Below, piece by piece: positions 1 to 9,775 of a stretch of DNA of 42,326 bases; the stretch's first letter is position 1, and each line of letters starts with the position of its first letter. Under the pieces are notes generated by a model that worked only from the letters and a program-made list of their open reading frames with translations, was not told the DNA's origin and ran no database searches. The stretch is from assembly GCA_900088475.1 (NCBI GenBank), contig FLMG01000680.1, forward strand, positions 1-42,326. Direction: 5' to 3'. The position numbers and the translations under genes were made by a program. The stretch comes from Hyphochytrium catenoides (lineage: Eukaryota > Sar > Hyphochytriomycetes > Hyphochytriales > Hyphochytriaceae).

Positions 1-26
1 TCTCTCTCTCTCTCTCCCTCTCTCTT
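1..26. repeat. (TC)n microsatellite at left window edge
   Basis: Nearly pure TC dinucleotide repeat runs into the window edge. The right edge also ends in TC repeat, which suggests both ends are assembly breaks at low-complexity sequence. It may also serve as the polypyrimidine tract of the intron ending at position 33. Confidence 0.85.
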
Positions 27-33
27 ACGCTAG

Positions 34-124
34 GATCTTTGAAGAGGCAGAAAGTCCCGAAGACGAGGAAGCGCCGCTTGAGAAGAATGGCGACCAAGAA
101 ATAATAGACAGCCTTATTAGGTAA
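34..124 (+). CDS. 3'-terminal exon of an unidentified gene (partial)
   Basis: A pyrimidine tract and a TTACGCTAG acceptor are followed by an open frame (first base completes a split codon). It encodes an acidic tail of about 29 residues beginning IFEEAESPEDEE and ending IIDSLIR, then TAA at 122-124. The rest of the gene lies left of the window. The acidic low-complexity tail does not identify a family. The call rests only on the splice acceptor, the open frame and the amino-acid composition. Confidence 0.45.
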
Positions 125-1712
125 TGGAATGGCCTATGTGCCTACAAATTGCGGCAAAAGCGTGCTGTTACGGAAGTTCAAGGCCCTGAAATGAAATTCT
201 CAAGTTGAACCTTTGACAAGGAGTCCATGGTGAGTATTCTGTCTAAGAGTTATTGCGACAATATCGGGTGGAAGCCAGTGAGACGTGTACGAAACGGGCC
301 ACCTCCGGGGGAATGTTCTACTGTTTTGTCGATCCGTTGACGGGAAGTGAGGGAAGGCAAACGCGCTAATATTAACTATGGGAATACGAAGGGGCTGCTC
401 CCTCCGCTACTGTCCGGTGGTCCTCTTCCATTTCTCTTTCTCTCTCTTTCTCTCTCTTTCTCTCTCTCTTTTTCTCCTTCTCCTTCTCTCTCCTCTCTCT
501 CCCTCTTCTCGTCCTCTCTCTTTTTCTCTCTCCTTCTCTCTCGCTCTAGCTCTCTCTTTCTTCGCTAGATCCTTCTGCATCTCCCTGCAATGTCCCTCGC
601 TCCCTGTCTCTGTCTATCTGGCCTCTCTCTCTGTCTTTTCTTTGTGTACTCTCTCTCTCATATTTTGTGGGAAGAGTCCTCCCATCCCTTTGTCTTTTCC
701 TACTACCTCCTCTTCATGTCACATCTCTGTCTTCTTCTTAACAGAACACCCTTTTTCCTATCTGCCACCCACCACTCCCGCCGCAGGCCATTAGCAATAC
801 TTTATTAGTTGGGCCAGGTGAACTGTTCCTCCCCTTCGCTCTTGATTGACTTGGTGTGCACCCTTTCTGTCACTTTCCACCCCCTCCTCAATGAGGATCA
901 TCATGAACGAGGATGATGTCCCTACAGAGTAGTGAGACTATCTAGGGGAAGGAGACAATGTTACTGGCGGGAAGGAGAGCATATGTAACCCTCCGCAAAA
1001 CGCCGCCGGGAGGTGATCTAACGACCAGTAGAGGAGGGTAGGCTAGTCCGTCTATTATTGACCACCATTTCTCTGACGTAACATGCTGTCATTTCCAGCG
1101 TCTTTGGCTTCACCTCTCCCTCATCACCATTGTCGTCGCTTTGTCATCATCCCCTGATTATTACGATTGACTGCTCTAACCTATATCTTACTACTATTCA
1201 CGGTACTTGCGGCATTCCTCTTTCCTGGTGGTCCCTGCCACTGGTACTCTCCATTCAGCAGAGATGACTGGGAGACTACCGGGGATTAGCCAAGCAAGTG
1301 GCAGACGGAGAGAGGAAAGAGGTAATAAGAAATGGACGCGAACTGGTGGGAGTTAGCTGATAAAGGGGACCAAGGAGGCGAACGAACGGAGAGCATGGAT
1401 CTGTGGAAAGATGTCCGTTAATTTGCGGCCATTCTCTCTGACATTCGCTCCTGTTGGTGGCGGAAAGACGAGGAAGGAGGATGAGGAGAGACTTCTACTC
1501 TCGGCGCGAGTAGATCTTAAAGAATACCAGTGTCTCTCTCTTCTTAACCCAATGAAGGAGGTGTCTACTATATACGTCAAACATCTGAGGATAGTGAGCA
1601 GAAGGAAACTGTTTGCGTCCCCCCGCCCTTCAGCTAGATGCTTTTGTTGTCTACAGCAGAAGAGAACATACACCCAGCCCCGCTTCCTAATCGGGGCTTC
1701 CAGCTAATCTCT
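125..1712. other. Gene-poor, CT-rich stretch
   Basis: Positions about 430-700 are a long pyrimidine-rich tract (CTCTCT/CTTTCT). A 98-codon ATG ORF at 1411-1707 (+) and an overlapping antisense ORF at 1353-1673 show no domain or motif, and I do not call them genes. No tRNA, rRNA or confident exon is visible. Confidence 0.5.
430..620. repeat. Degenerate (CT)n polypyrimidine tract
   Basis: About 190 bp of almost uninterrupted C and T on the + strand, mostly CTCTCT with TTT interruptions. It yields spurious serine/leucine-rich ORFs in two frames. Confidence 0.85.
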
Positions 1713-2395
1713 ATGGGGGAGTGCGGCCTTTACTTCTGCAAGCATCCAAGGTAAGCTCTTTCGTTGCCTAACTCTAGTCGGTCAGGACGCGACCAATCCG
1801 GCAAAATTTGGCGGTAAGTCTACTCTTCCTTACAAAAGGACAGAAGAACTACCACTTCCATCTTCATATCAACATATGGTCCAGCCGCAATATTATACCT
1901 AGCAGATGTAGCTTGATGACTGGTAGTGTTTCGCCTAAAACGGCCATGGGCGTCAGAGGGGAGGAGTGCAACTGGATACATTGACGGGTGAATAGCTGTT
2001 CAAAAAGCGTGCGAGCCAGTCTTTTTGCTGTTCCCAGTGAAGTAATCCATTCGCCGTGACGATACTAGAATGGCACTTCATCCCTCTTAGAACCAGCATG
2101 CCCACTATCTATCAAGTCAAAGGTATAGTTGCATAGAGGTCAATAAAAGTGAAGACGGGAGAAGAAAGTAGGAGGGATCTAGGCAGATGATACCAATGGC
2201 CTCATCCTAAGGGAAGCTTTAGCAGAACATGTGCCTCTTCCCTATCTTCACGCGAGTAGTGAAGCCAACAGGGGAGATGATCCTAGCCTGCCCATTGATG
2301 ACGCCTGTCCGGACTACGATAGCATGAGTCGACAGGGAGAAAAGAATCTTGGCAAACCTGCTGCGACCGGTATCTCCCAGTCCTTATGCCCCTAA
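1713..2395 (+). CDS. Tentative small multi-exon gene, function unknown
   Basis: Splice-like signals recur here. An ATG at 1713 opens MGECGLYFCKHP, followed by GTAAGC, a CCTAAC branch-like site and GTCAG (a possible 35-bp intron, 1751-1785), then a short exon to GTAAGT at 1814. Separately, an ATG at 2098 (MPTIYQVK) splices from GTATAG at 2123 to an acceptor at 2216, and continues in phase to a protein-like exon at 2217-2395 containing LAEHVPLPYLHAS and PIDDACPDYDSMS, then TAA. I cannot join the 1713 and 2098 parts in phase, so these may be two genes or one with an unseen exon. The product is not recognised. Confidence 0.35.
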
Positions 2396-2501
2396 AGTGT
2401 CCGAATAAATGGTCCTATGCTACTTCTTACCCTTTATGGTGGTTGTCAGGAAGGAGATGACATGCTCAACATCTTATCTGAAGAGTAAGACACAGAATAA
2501 A

Positions 2502-2870
2502 TTATTGAGACGCTTGTTGTTTTGCTTCAGCCTCTCTCTGTGCCTTTCTCTCATCTTCTGCGCGAATCATATCCCCCATCCTATCTCTATACTTGGGATA
2601 TGTTCTAGTGTTAATGGAGCCCGCGAGAGCATTACTCTTCCAGAAGCCCTTTGGGCGGAAAGGAGCATGAATTCTCTGGAGGAACTCGTCCTTTGTCTTC
2701 CCAAAGGTGCGGAGTTGATTCTAGATAGTTAGACAGAGAATGAGCGTATCGCCTTAGCCAACTCGTCTTCTACTACGTCCTAGAGGTGGGTGCTACCATA
2801 CCTCGTAAGCCTCAGTTTCCTCTGGATTGAAGCCAGTGTCAATCTTGCCAAAGATAGGATTGTTGCTCAT
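2502..2870 (-). CDS. Small two-exon conserved-looking protein, 95 aa, unknown function
   Basis: Exons are 2802-2870 (23 codons) and 2502-2720, separated by an 81-bp intron (2721-2801, GTATGG...CTAG) in phase 0. The protein starts MSNNPIFGKIDTGFNPEE, has a central basic/aromatic stretch (APFRPKGFW) and ends in a charged helix (RAEDERKAQREAEAK). There is no signal peptide or membrane segment. The clean frame, splice signals and non-random composition support a real gene. The neighbour downstream (in its own direction) is the tentative small gene above; the nucleolin-like gene lies upstream on the same strand. I do not recognise the family. It is a soluble basic protein that may bind a partner through its C-terminal helix (inference). 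Confidence 0.7.
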
Positions 2871-3639
2871 CTTGCTGGTTAGTAGTTATCGGGAAGATGC
2901 TGCGAGACTCTGGTAGATTTCGAACAAGCGCTCTCGTCTTGCTCCCGAACGTAGGGCCACGTATGCGTATTTTCTATCTTTCTCTCCACGAGGTGGATTC
3001 CTCTCGCCAACTTAGAGCTTCGCCTGAGAGCTCCTCAATCAGTCTACTTGTACAAGCTCCAACGCAGCCTTCACTACTAAAATCGCTGCGTTATTGCTCT
3101 GATCACAAGCTTTTTGTTGTTATCGGAGCTCCGTGAACAAGAGTCAATGCCCTCAAACTCCGATATTGGCTGGTCCACTTCTGGAAGAAATTACTGTACT
3201 GTACCAGTTCCGTCAATGAGACCGCACCATTGGAACGTTAACGGCTAGGTGCCGAGGTAACTAGTCCGGTGATTCTAGAATAGTTATCAATCAGTCTGAG
3301 AGCCAGAATAGGGAATACACCGCTGATTGCGCTCCTGCCGTTGAGCTCCTGACGCTTTGCTAGTGGGCTCCGACTATAGAACTTCTTCCTGTTGCTCTAT
3401 GCAAAGTGCAGGGCCGCTGATCAAGGAGCTGTCAAGATGCTACGACTGCGGTGTAGCCACTTCGAGAACCTCTAGGGAAGCTCTTTATCAGATGTCACTA
3501 GATCTGCCAAGTAGGGTGTGGGACTGTCGTCAGCAGAACCGTAGAATGGAAGTCTAATACTATACCCTTAGCTGACAATATTGAAGGCTTTGGCGGACAA
3601 TCGAGGGACCTATCCTCAGATAGATGTGTAGTGCATTAA
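2871..3639. other. Intergenic, no gene recognised
   Basis: Lies between two minus-strand genes. It should hold the promoter of the 95-aa gene and the 3' region of the nucleolin-like gene. A 79-codon ATG ORF at 2897-3136 (+) has no motif, and no exon chain could be built. Confidence 0.5.
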
Positions 3640-5500
3640 TTACCGCTTCTGACGTTTCTTCTTAGGCTGATCAACGCTTGCTTCAGCTTCAGTCCTTGAG
3701 CGCTCTGTCGACTTGGCAGAAGACGCTCGCTTGCTGGACTTTCCGTCGGACTTCTTTCTTTTTTCCTCCGCTAAGTCATCTTTTGCTTCAGCGTTCTCTC
3801 TTCCTTCACCACGGCCGTTTTTCGGCTTCTTTTCTGCCATTTTTCTGTCGCTTTTCCTCTCACTCTTCGCTGCCTTCTTTTCTTCTATTAGGCTCTTTGC
3901 TTCTTCAGTCTTAGACCAGTGGATGCCTTCTCTTGTCCGGAAACTTGCTTTGGGCGCTGAAGTATCAAAGTCTACTATGACCAGCCTATCCCCAATCTTT
4001 AAGAGCAGGAATGGACCGAAGTGTTAAGCTCTTGGCAAATATAACCGAAGAGGGGTATGGAAGAAGGTATACCCATCCTCGCATCAACCAAACCCCAAGA
4101 GGAAGAAAGTTGCCCGGCGTGCCAATCAAGACAACACCGCCACGTATCAGAACGCTCAAATCATAACCTGTCAGCAGTTAACTCACTCTCATGCCAGTCT
4201 TCTTTCCTGCAGCCTCCGTCGCCATTTCCGTCTTGAATGTGACATAGCCGAAGCCCTTTAGCTTCTTAGTGTTATTCCATACGCCAAGGCGGACGCTTGC
4301 AATCTCCCCACAGGGCCTGCAGACGCGACCCATAATGTCAGTCTACGTGCTCACCATAAGAATAGATCCCTTTGGGCACTTCTCCTCGACGGTTAGTCTA
4401 CACTCTCTTAGACGAAATAAATACTCTCCCGGCAATCTCTCTTCAGCTATAGTCCTTGTACGTCAACACTCCTTTCTGGCAAGAACTTACGAGAAGGCGG
4501 TTTTGAGCTCATCCTCCGTCAGCTCATAAGGCAAATTCTTTACAAATATTGTCCGGCAACCTCGCGGTCTTTTCGATGCTTTCTTCTGTGTAGCAGCTAC
4601 ATTAAAGCAACCAAGAGTCATTGCCTTTGTCTCTTCTATCTATTATAGACGGAAAAAGAGTAGAATGACATGCAGCAGGAATGAAGATAAAAAAATGACC
4701 AAGGAATGATCGAGCGCTATAACCGACTATACGACAGATAGCAGCAAAGAAAGATCGTGAAGGAGATACTTCAGGGTGCTACCTGTGACTGCACGGGGCT
4801 TCAGGGGCAGCTTCACCGAAAGATATCTAGAGAACCATATCAATGAGCACATTTTACCACTCAAAGGAGTCGTCTTAGTCCTGATCTGCTTGCCCTTCGG
4901 CCGTTTTCAACCCTATTCCTCCTTATATCGGCAGGCTTCTACAAAACTAAAGCTCTAAATTAATCAAACGTACCTTCCCATCATCGTCGATCCACTTAAT
5001 CTTAAGGCCTTGGATACAGAGTCGGAGGAGTCAAAGACAATATGTGCATAACCTCTGATTTTGCCTGAATCTTGATACCTGTCAACACAAGATCAATGAC
5101 AAGCCACAGGTGGAGCGAACTAAAAGACTAACCGTGGAAGCCTAATTTGTTTGATCGTTCCGCAATCAGCGAAGTGTGAGGCCAGGTCACCTTCATCTGC
5201 GTTGTAGGGTATTCCTTCAACGTAGGCTGTGTTGGCCGTTTTCTCTTCAGCAAGCTCCTGGATGGCCTTTGGCTCCACGTCTGCAGTTTTGCTCCTGTTA
5301 CTGACCCGTCAGAGATCATTCTGAAAACTTGAATGCAGGATAACTTACTCCGTGATCTCCACTTGGCCCTCTGTAGACTTCTTCTTTCTATTACGCTTCC
5401 TTTTCCTCTTAGGAGTTTGCTCTTCGTGCCCTTCTTCTACCACGTCCGGCTGCCGTTCGGCGTCCGAACCGGAGCTCTCTTCATTCAGATCCCCTGCCAT
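3640..5500 (-). CDS. Nucleolin/Gar2-like nucleolar protein with two RRM domains
   Basis: Seven exons: 5349-5500, 5133-5294, 4974-5078, 4783-4826, 4491-4596, 4187-4316, 3640-3996. All phases match, giving 351 residues. The N-terminus is acidic then basic (KRKRKRNRKKK, a nuclear signal). RRM1 is about residues 72-150, with RNP2-like AYVEGIPY and RNP1-like IRGYAHIVF. RRM2 is about 169-245, with TIFVKNLPY and LKGFGYVTF. After RRM2 comes DFDTSAPKASFR, then a lysine/serine/glutamate-rich tail ending in KKKRQKR. An acidic/basic N-terminus, tandem RRMs and a basic tail are typical of nucleolin, Nsr1 and Gar2, which bind pre-rRNA in the nucleolus; the exact orthology is uncertain. Two introns are only 54 bp. 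Its start faces the methyltransferase gene across about 500 bp. Confidence 0.85.
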
Positions 5501-5998
5501 TCTCTCTATAAGGTACACACTGCTCTACGGATCTCTGAATGGCGATTGGGAAGAGTGAGTTATTGCGTCTCGCGGAGGACGATGGAGGATTGGGACCTGG
5601 GGATGAAGCTTCAGAATGCCAATAACTCCTCGATTGGCTGGTAACCATACTCAACAATTATCCAGAACAGTCTGGGGATAAAAGGACAATATGGTTAATA
5701 AAAAAGGTTAATATCTCGAATACAGACGTCGCTGTTTAGGTATGTTGATGTTTCAAGCTCTTGGAGGCCGCTTACGAGCGTTCTGCGTCCGGTTCACATC
5801 AGCGTTCATAATAATGGAGCCTGGATGCGGCGGCCAATAGGTTCACCATGACATTGAGCTAGTGGCCACAGCATCCTTGCAAGAAGGCGTAGAACCCTCC
5901 TCGCCTTTAGTTCTACCCGTTTCCAAGTATGCTGAGTGACGTCCGTCTGGTCCTGCGACTCCAGAGCCTGTATATCAGCTTAGCTTTTTGAGCTACTG
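5501..5998. promoter_or_regulatory. Divergent promoter region
   Basis: About 500 bp lie between the divergent starts of the RRM gene (-) and the methyltransferase gene (+). It presumably holds both promoters and 5' UTRs. No clear TATA box or repeated site stands out. Confidence 0.5.
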
Positions 5999-6825
5999 AT
6001 GGCATTGAATAACAGAGGGGAGGAGCAGGATACCCTTAACGATGGGACCACCACCATTGGGGAGAAGCTGGCACCATTCAACCCCACATCCCTTGAGGCG
6101 ATTGATATAGCTTTGGAAATGCTCCAGATCACTTCGGATGATATTCTCTACGATCTTGGATGTGGAGACGGTAGACTATTGGCAAGGGCGGCTCAAACGA
6201 GAGGCACTCGGTAACGTTAGGTGGCACTTATGCAGTACATTATCCCCTTTCGGTTAACCCATAACTCAGTGGCGTAGGAGTGGAATATGATAGTCAGATT
6301 GCACTCAAAGCCCAAGCACGGATAAAGGTAAAGGACAAATCAGCGGTACTTCCATGCAGAAAGTGGCTCAAACAGTCACTCTTTTATGAAAGGCCGACCG
6401 GTTGGACCATTTGGTGGAGATAAAGCACAATGACGCGATGCAGGAAGACCTATCCTTAGCCACTGCTATCTTCCTCTATTTGGTACCTAAGGTGAAGAAG
6501 CTGACTTCTCTTCGCTACGAAGTACCAGCTGACTGATGGTCTCACCCTTTCTTCACTCTTCTTCTTAGGGAATGCAATTGATGCGAGAGCGGTAGGTAGT
6601 GTTCCCTAGATCCCCATCCTTCTCCCTTACTCACCTGTGGCCGCCAGCCTCAAGCCCCTTCGTGAAGCTGGAGTCCGCATTGCGACTTATATCTTTTCCC
6701 TGCCAGACTGGGAGCCCAAGGAAATCCGGTACTATAAGGGTGTCAAGGTTAGCTCCGCGAGTTGAATCTTGTATTCTAAGGCTCTTACCCGGAGGCTATG
6801 CTCTCTGCAGATCTATCTTTATTAG
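5999..6825 (+). CDS. SAM-dependent methyltransferase, 168 aa
   Basis: Six exons in matching phase: 5999-6210, 6270-6327, about 6393-6491, 6569-6591 (23 bp), 6648-6747, 6811-6825 (ends IYLY then TAG). The class I Rossmann fold is clear. Motif I is DLGCGDGR (about residues 52-59), preceded by APFNPTSLEAIDIAL and YDL. Then come an acidic end to beta-2 (GVGVEYD), DLSLATAIFLYLVP and FSLPDWEP. This order matches small bacterial-type methyltransferases related to the FAM173/ATPSCKMT lysine methyltransferases, which share the P-T-S and DLG-GDGR blocks. The substrate cannot be told from sequence. There is no targeting peptide or N-terminal membrane helix, so it looks cytosolic, unlike mitochondrial FAM173 proteins. 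A 15-bp last exon and a 23-bp fourth exon are notable. Confidence 0.85.
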
Positions 6826-7743
6826 CCCATATACTTCTTTCGGGAGGACGTGTTCCGGGTGGATGCCTGCTTTGGAAGAAGCAGTCATTGTTAGGAATTT
6901 TGGGTCATATAATATATCGCCTCTGCGTGTGTCTCAAGCAGAAGGTGCCCAGGGGTTTAAGTCAGATTACTAAAGATGAGAGGTAAGGATCACGACCAAG
7001 CTTGTCCCCGGATCCCAGTTGGGCTGATGACGTCGTGCGTAGAGCATTGTAAGGATCCTTGTAATCAGAAGCATGGCTGAGGAACATGCGGCTGACGAAC
7101 TGGGATTCTTGTCACAGTATCATCCGGTTTAAAAAGGCTAGCGAACAATAAAGTGAGCTTGAGGCCCTGTTCTGCCTAGAACGCCCGGATGTGAAAGGAG
7201 AAGGCGCGCAAGGCGCTACCTGTCAGCCTTTCATTAAAAAATGTCACCGACTGCCTTTATGGATTGCTGTAAGGTCTCTACAAGCGTCCACCTTTAGAAG
7301 TCGGTTATCAGAGGTTTTGTTCAGTCTTTACATTGATACCAAGGTACTCGTTGATACCATCAAGATTAACTGAACGGGCACTCAAGCCAGCTGTTCGCCG
7401 CAGCTGGAGTCATCAGCTAACTGTTGAATGGACCACGGGTGACCATGGCTTGTCACTCTTAAGTCGAATCATCACCCTTAAACCCCATGGCCTTTGAATA
7501 GCTCTATCCAGCCATTCCTGACCAGCCTTCCTACCTGTGGTCCCATCCCTACTCTTGCCTTGGATTTTGAACGTGACATCCTGTGAACGAAAAATGTGCA
7601 AAGAGGGCTTCGATGGTTGGCATCCTGCTAAAGGATTGGCTCTGGTATGGGGTGTCCCGATAGCCCGCTATCTCAGTCACTGCCACTTGATGGCATACAG
7701 TGTCTGGCATTAAGGGCACAGCCCATCTTTGTAGGTACGACAG
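6826..7743. other. Intergenic, possible unseen exons
   Basis: 3' region of the methyltransferase gene. A + frame near 7500-7580 containing TLALDFERDIL looks protein-like and could be an upstream exon of the tail-anchored candidate, but I found no phase-consistent splice to it. Nothing else is supported. Confidence 0.4.
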
Positions 7744-8193
7744 ATGCATTCAGACTTTCTACCGTCGTCACCTTGCCTGAACACATCCTGCCTACCACAT
7801 TCTATGCCTGTTTGTGCCAACCTCGAGGAAGATACTTTGTCCAAGTCTCTGAAACACTCAGTTCCTCTGAATGAAGAAGCTCTGAAGCTCCACGAGCACA
7901 GGGTGGTGGGTGCTCATTGAGCACCAAGTACATAGATCTACAATCTACAAAGCTCAAGAAAGATTCGGCAGATAACTTATGAGAGAAATCCCCTAAATTG
8001 GTTACGGTTTAGTAATCATTATGTTGATCCTTTGCCGATATAGAAAATCTTTGTCCCACGGCGAGCTCCGTCTGCAGATTCTGATGAGGCGCCAGATGGT
8101 AGATCTCGGAGACCAAGAAATTTTGCAGCTTCAACTGCTATCCTCCTCCTCCTCCTCCTCCTCACGCTACGTTCCTCGCTCTTTCGCAACTGA
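7744..8193 (+). CDS. Possible tail-anchored small membrane protein
   Basis: Two exons join in phase 0: 7744-7905 and 8044-8193, with a 138-bp intron (GTGGGT...GATATAG). The model starts at ATG 7744, but further exons upstream are possible. The first exon encodes a soluble stretch including NLEEDTLSKSLKHSVPLNEE. The second is basic and acidic (PRRAPSADSDEAPDGRSRRP), followed by AASTAILLLLLLLTLRSSLF and the stop. A single hydrophobic segment within the last 20 residues is the layout of tail-anchored proteins. The seven leucines come from a (CTC)n run. The family is not recognised. The alternative is that only random open frames flank a microsatellite. Confidence 0.4.
8141..8163 (+). repeat. (TCC)n trinucleotide repeat
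   Basis: About 7.7 copies of TCC. In the tail-anchored model it is read as CTC and encodes the leucine core of the membrane segment; in another frame it encodes serines. Confidence 0.9.
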
Positions 8194-8315
8194 CGAGGAG
8201 ACAGAGGATTCTCATTACTGAGATTGCGCGGCCATTGACCCGGTCCCGCTAGGTTGGATAGCCGGCCGCCAGCGACTTTGTTAAGGAAACCCTCTTGGCT
8301 GCTAGGAGTGGAGCA

Positions 8316-9421
8316 ATGGCGTCCCGCACTGTCGACTTGGAGTTTCTAGGTGGAGGAGTCACGGTACTGCGGTTCAACCGACCAAAAGTAAAGAATGCCT
8401 TCAATGCTGATGCATTCCTGGAGGTTGCCCGCACGGTATCAGCTCTGGCGAACGACTCGAGATGTGTGTGCCTTATTGTTACTGGTACGAAGCAGACAGC
8501 TCCCTCAGGAACAAGGCTTGGAGACTAATTTCTCTGTCGCAGGATCTGGAGACTATTTCTCTAGCGGTGCTGACCTTAGCAGTTTTAGCATGGCACCTTC
8601 CCAAAGGCTTGACGAAGGACCATCTGCGAAATTCATGAGAGCATTTCTAAATTTTCCGAAGCCGGTGATAGCAGCAGTTAACGGTCCTGCCGTCGGTGTG
8701 GCTGTCACGCTACTGCCGCACTGCGACATCGTCTACGCCGCACAGTCAGCCACTTTCTGGACACCTTTCGCTCGACTAGCACTGTGTCCCGAGTTCGCTT
8801 CATCTGTGCTCTTCGAGGAGGTGCTGGTGAGAGACACAAGCGTGAGCCGATAATCTTAGACGATATCAGAGGTAACATGCTTGGTTTATTGAACTACAGG
8901 GCAGATCAATGGCAAGCGAGATGCTTATGGGTCAGCGAAAGCTTACGGCAAACGAGGCCTTAGCGTTCAACCTTGTCTCTAGAGTACTGCCTGACAATGG
9001 CTTCTTAGATCAGGTACGTCTCCGCGCCACGTGCAATCTTCACTTACACTTTTCCCTGCTTTTCATGAGCTGACCATCAAAACTGTTTAGGTTGTAGCTC
9101 TGGCAAAGGAAATGACCTCTGTGCATGCTGCTGATAAAACTCTGCCGCTGTATAAGGCAATGAGTTCCGCTAAGAGAAGAAAAGAACTAGACAAAGTGAG
9201 TTGTACCAGAGGCACTCACGGCCGAGTCACTGTAGCTTCTCTCCTCTTATAACCTTTCATAGCTAGGTGCAGAGTTCTCTTGCTGACCCTCAAAATGCGT
9301 CTTGACATAGGTTATCACCGAGGAGTTCAACATTCTGGAGCAGCGTGGACAATCTGGAATCATCCTTGAGGCAATGACTCACTTCATGCAAAGTAAAGGC
9401 AAGACTAAGAGCAAGCTCTAA
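8316..9421 (+). CDS. ECI2: Peroxisomal enoyl-CoA delta isomerase / hydratase-isomerase family, 260 aa
   Basis: Five exons: 8316-8484, 8543-8826, 8900-9013, 9091-9195, 9311-9421, all in phase. Crotonase superfamily: an oxyanion-hole segment SGDYFSSGADLSSF (about residues 58-71), a second segment AAVNGPAVGVAVTLLPHCD (about 100-118), ATFWTPFARLALCPE, and a glutamate in CPEFASS (about 140) at the position used by delta3,delta2-enoyl-CoA isomerases of the ECI2 type. The protein ends in SKL, a canonical peroxisomal targeting signal (PTS1). ECI2-type enzymes shift double bonds of unsaturated acyl-CoAs so beta-oxidation can proceed. Animal ECI2 carries an N-terminal acyl-CoA-binding domain; here it is absent. 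The next gene is convergent (kinesin). Confidence 0.9.
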
Positions 9422-9775
9422 ACGGTGCTATGGGGCAGGACGCACAGACGCAGATGCCGGTCGGCATTCTGTTGCTGTGCCCCGATCGTCGTCTAAGATG
9501 GTATGGTAGAGTAAGGGTCACTAAGTAGCAGTGTCTGTGGCTTGCGATCTTCCGCTTGGTTGCAAACCGACGCTAAGCGGAGACCAGCATGGAGATCAAA
9601 AGAGTTCTAAAGGGGGAGAACGGGCGAAGACAGAGAAGCGAGAGACGGGATAAAGAGTTGATGGCTAGTCGTTTCAATGCTGGTATTCAGGCAGAGATAA
9701 ATACTTTGGCGATGCTGGATAGCCCTAAATAGTAGTGATAAATAAAGCTGGCAAGGGTCTGTTGGAGTCAATCAA
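9422..9775. other. Convergent 3' intergenic region
   Basis: About 350 bp lie between two convergent gene ends. No gene is visible; it presumably carries 3' UTRs and polyadenylation sites for both. Confidence 0.5.

Noticed and set aside
1411-1707. 98-codon ATG ORF
   Set aside because: No motif, overlapped by an antisense ORF of similar length, and no splice or codon evidence.
6599-6986. ORFs of 62-124 codons over the 3' half of the methyltransferase
   Set aside because: They read other frames across introns of the spliced methyltransferase gene.
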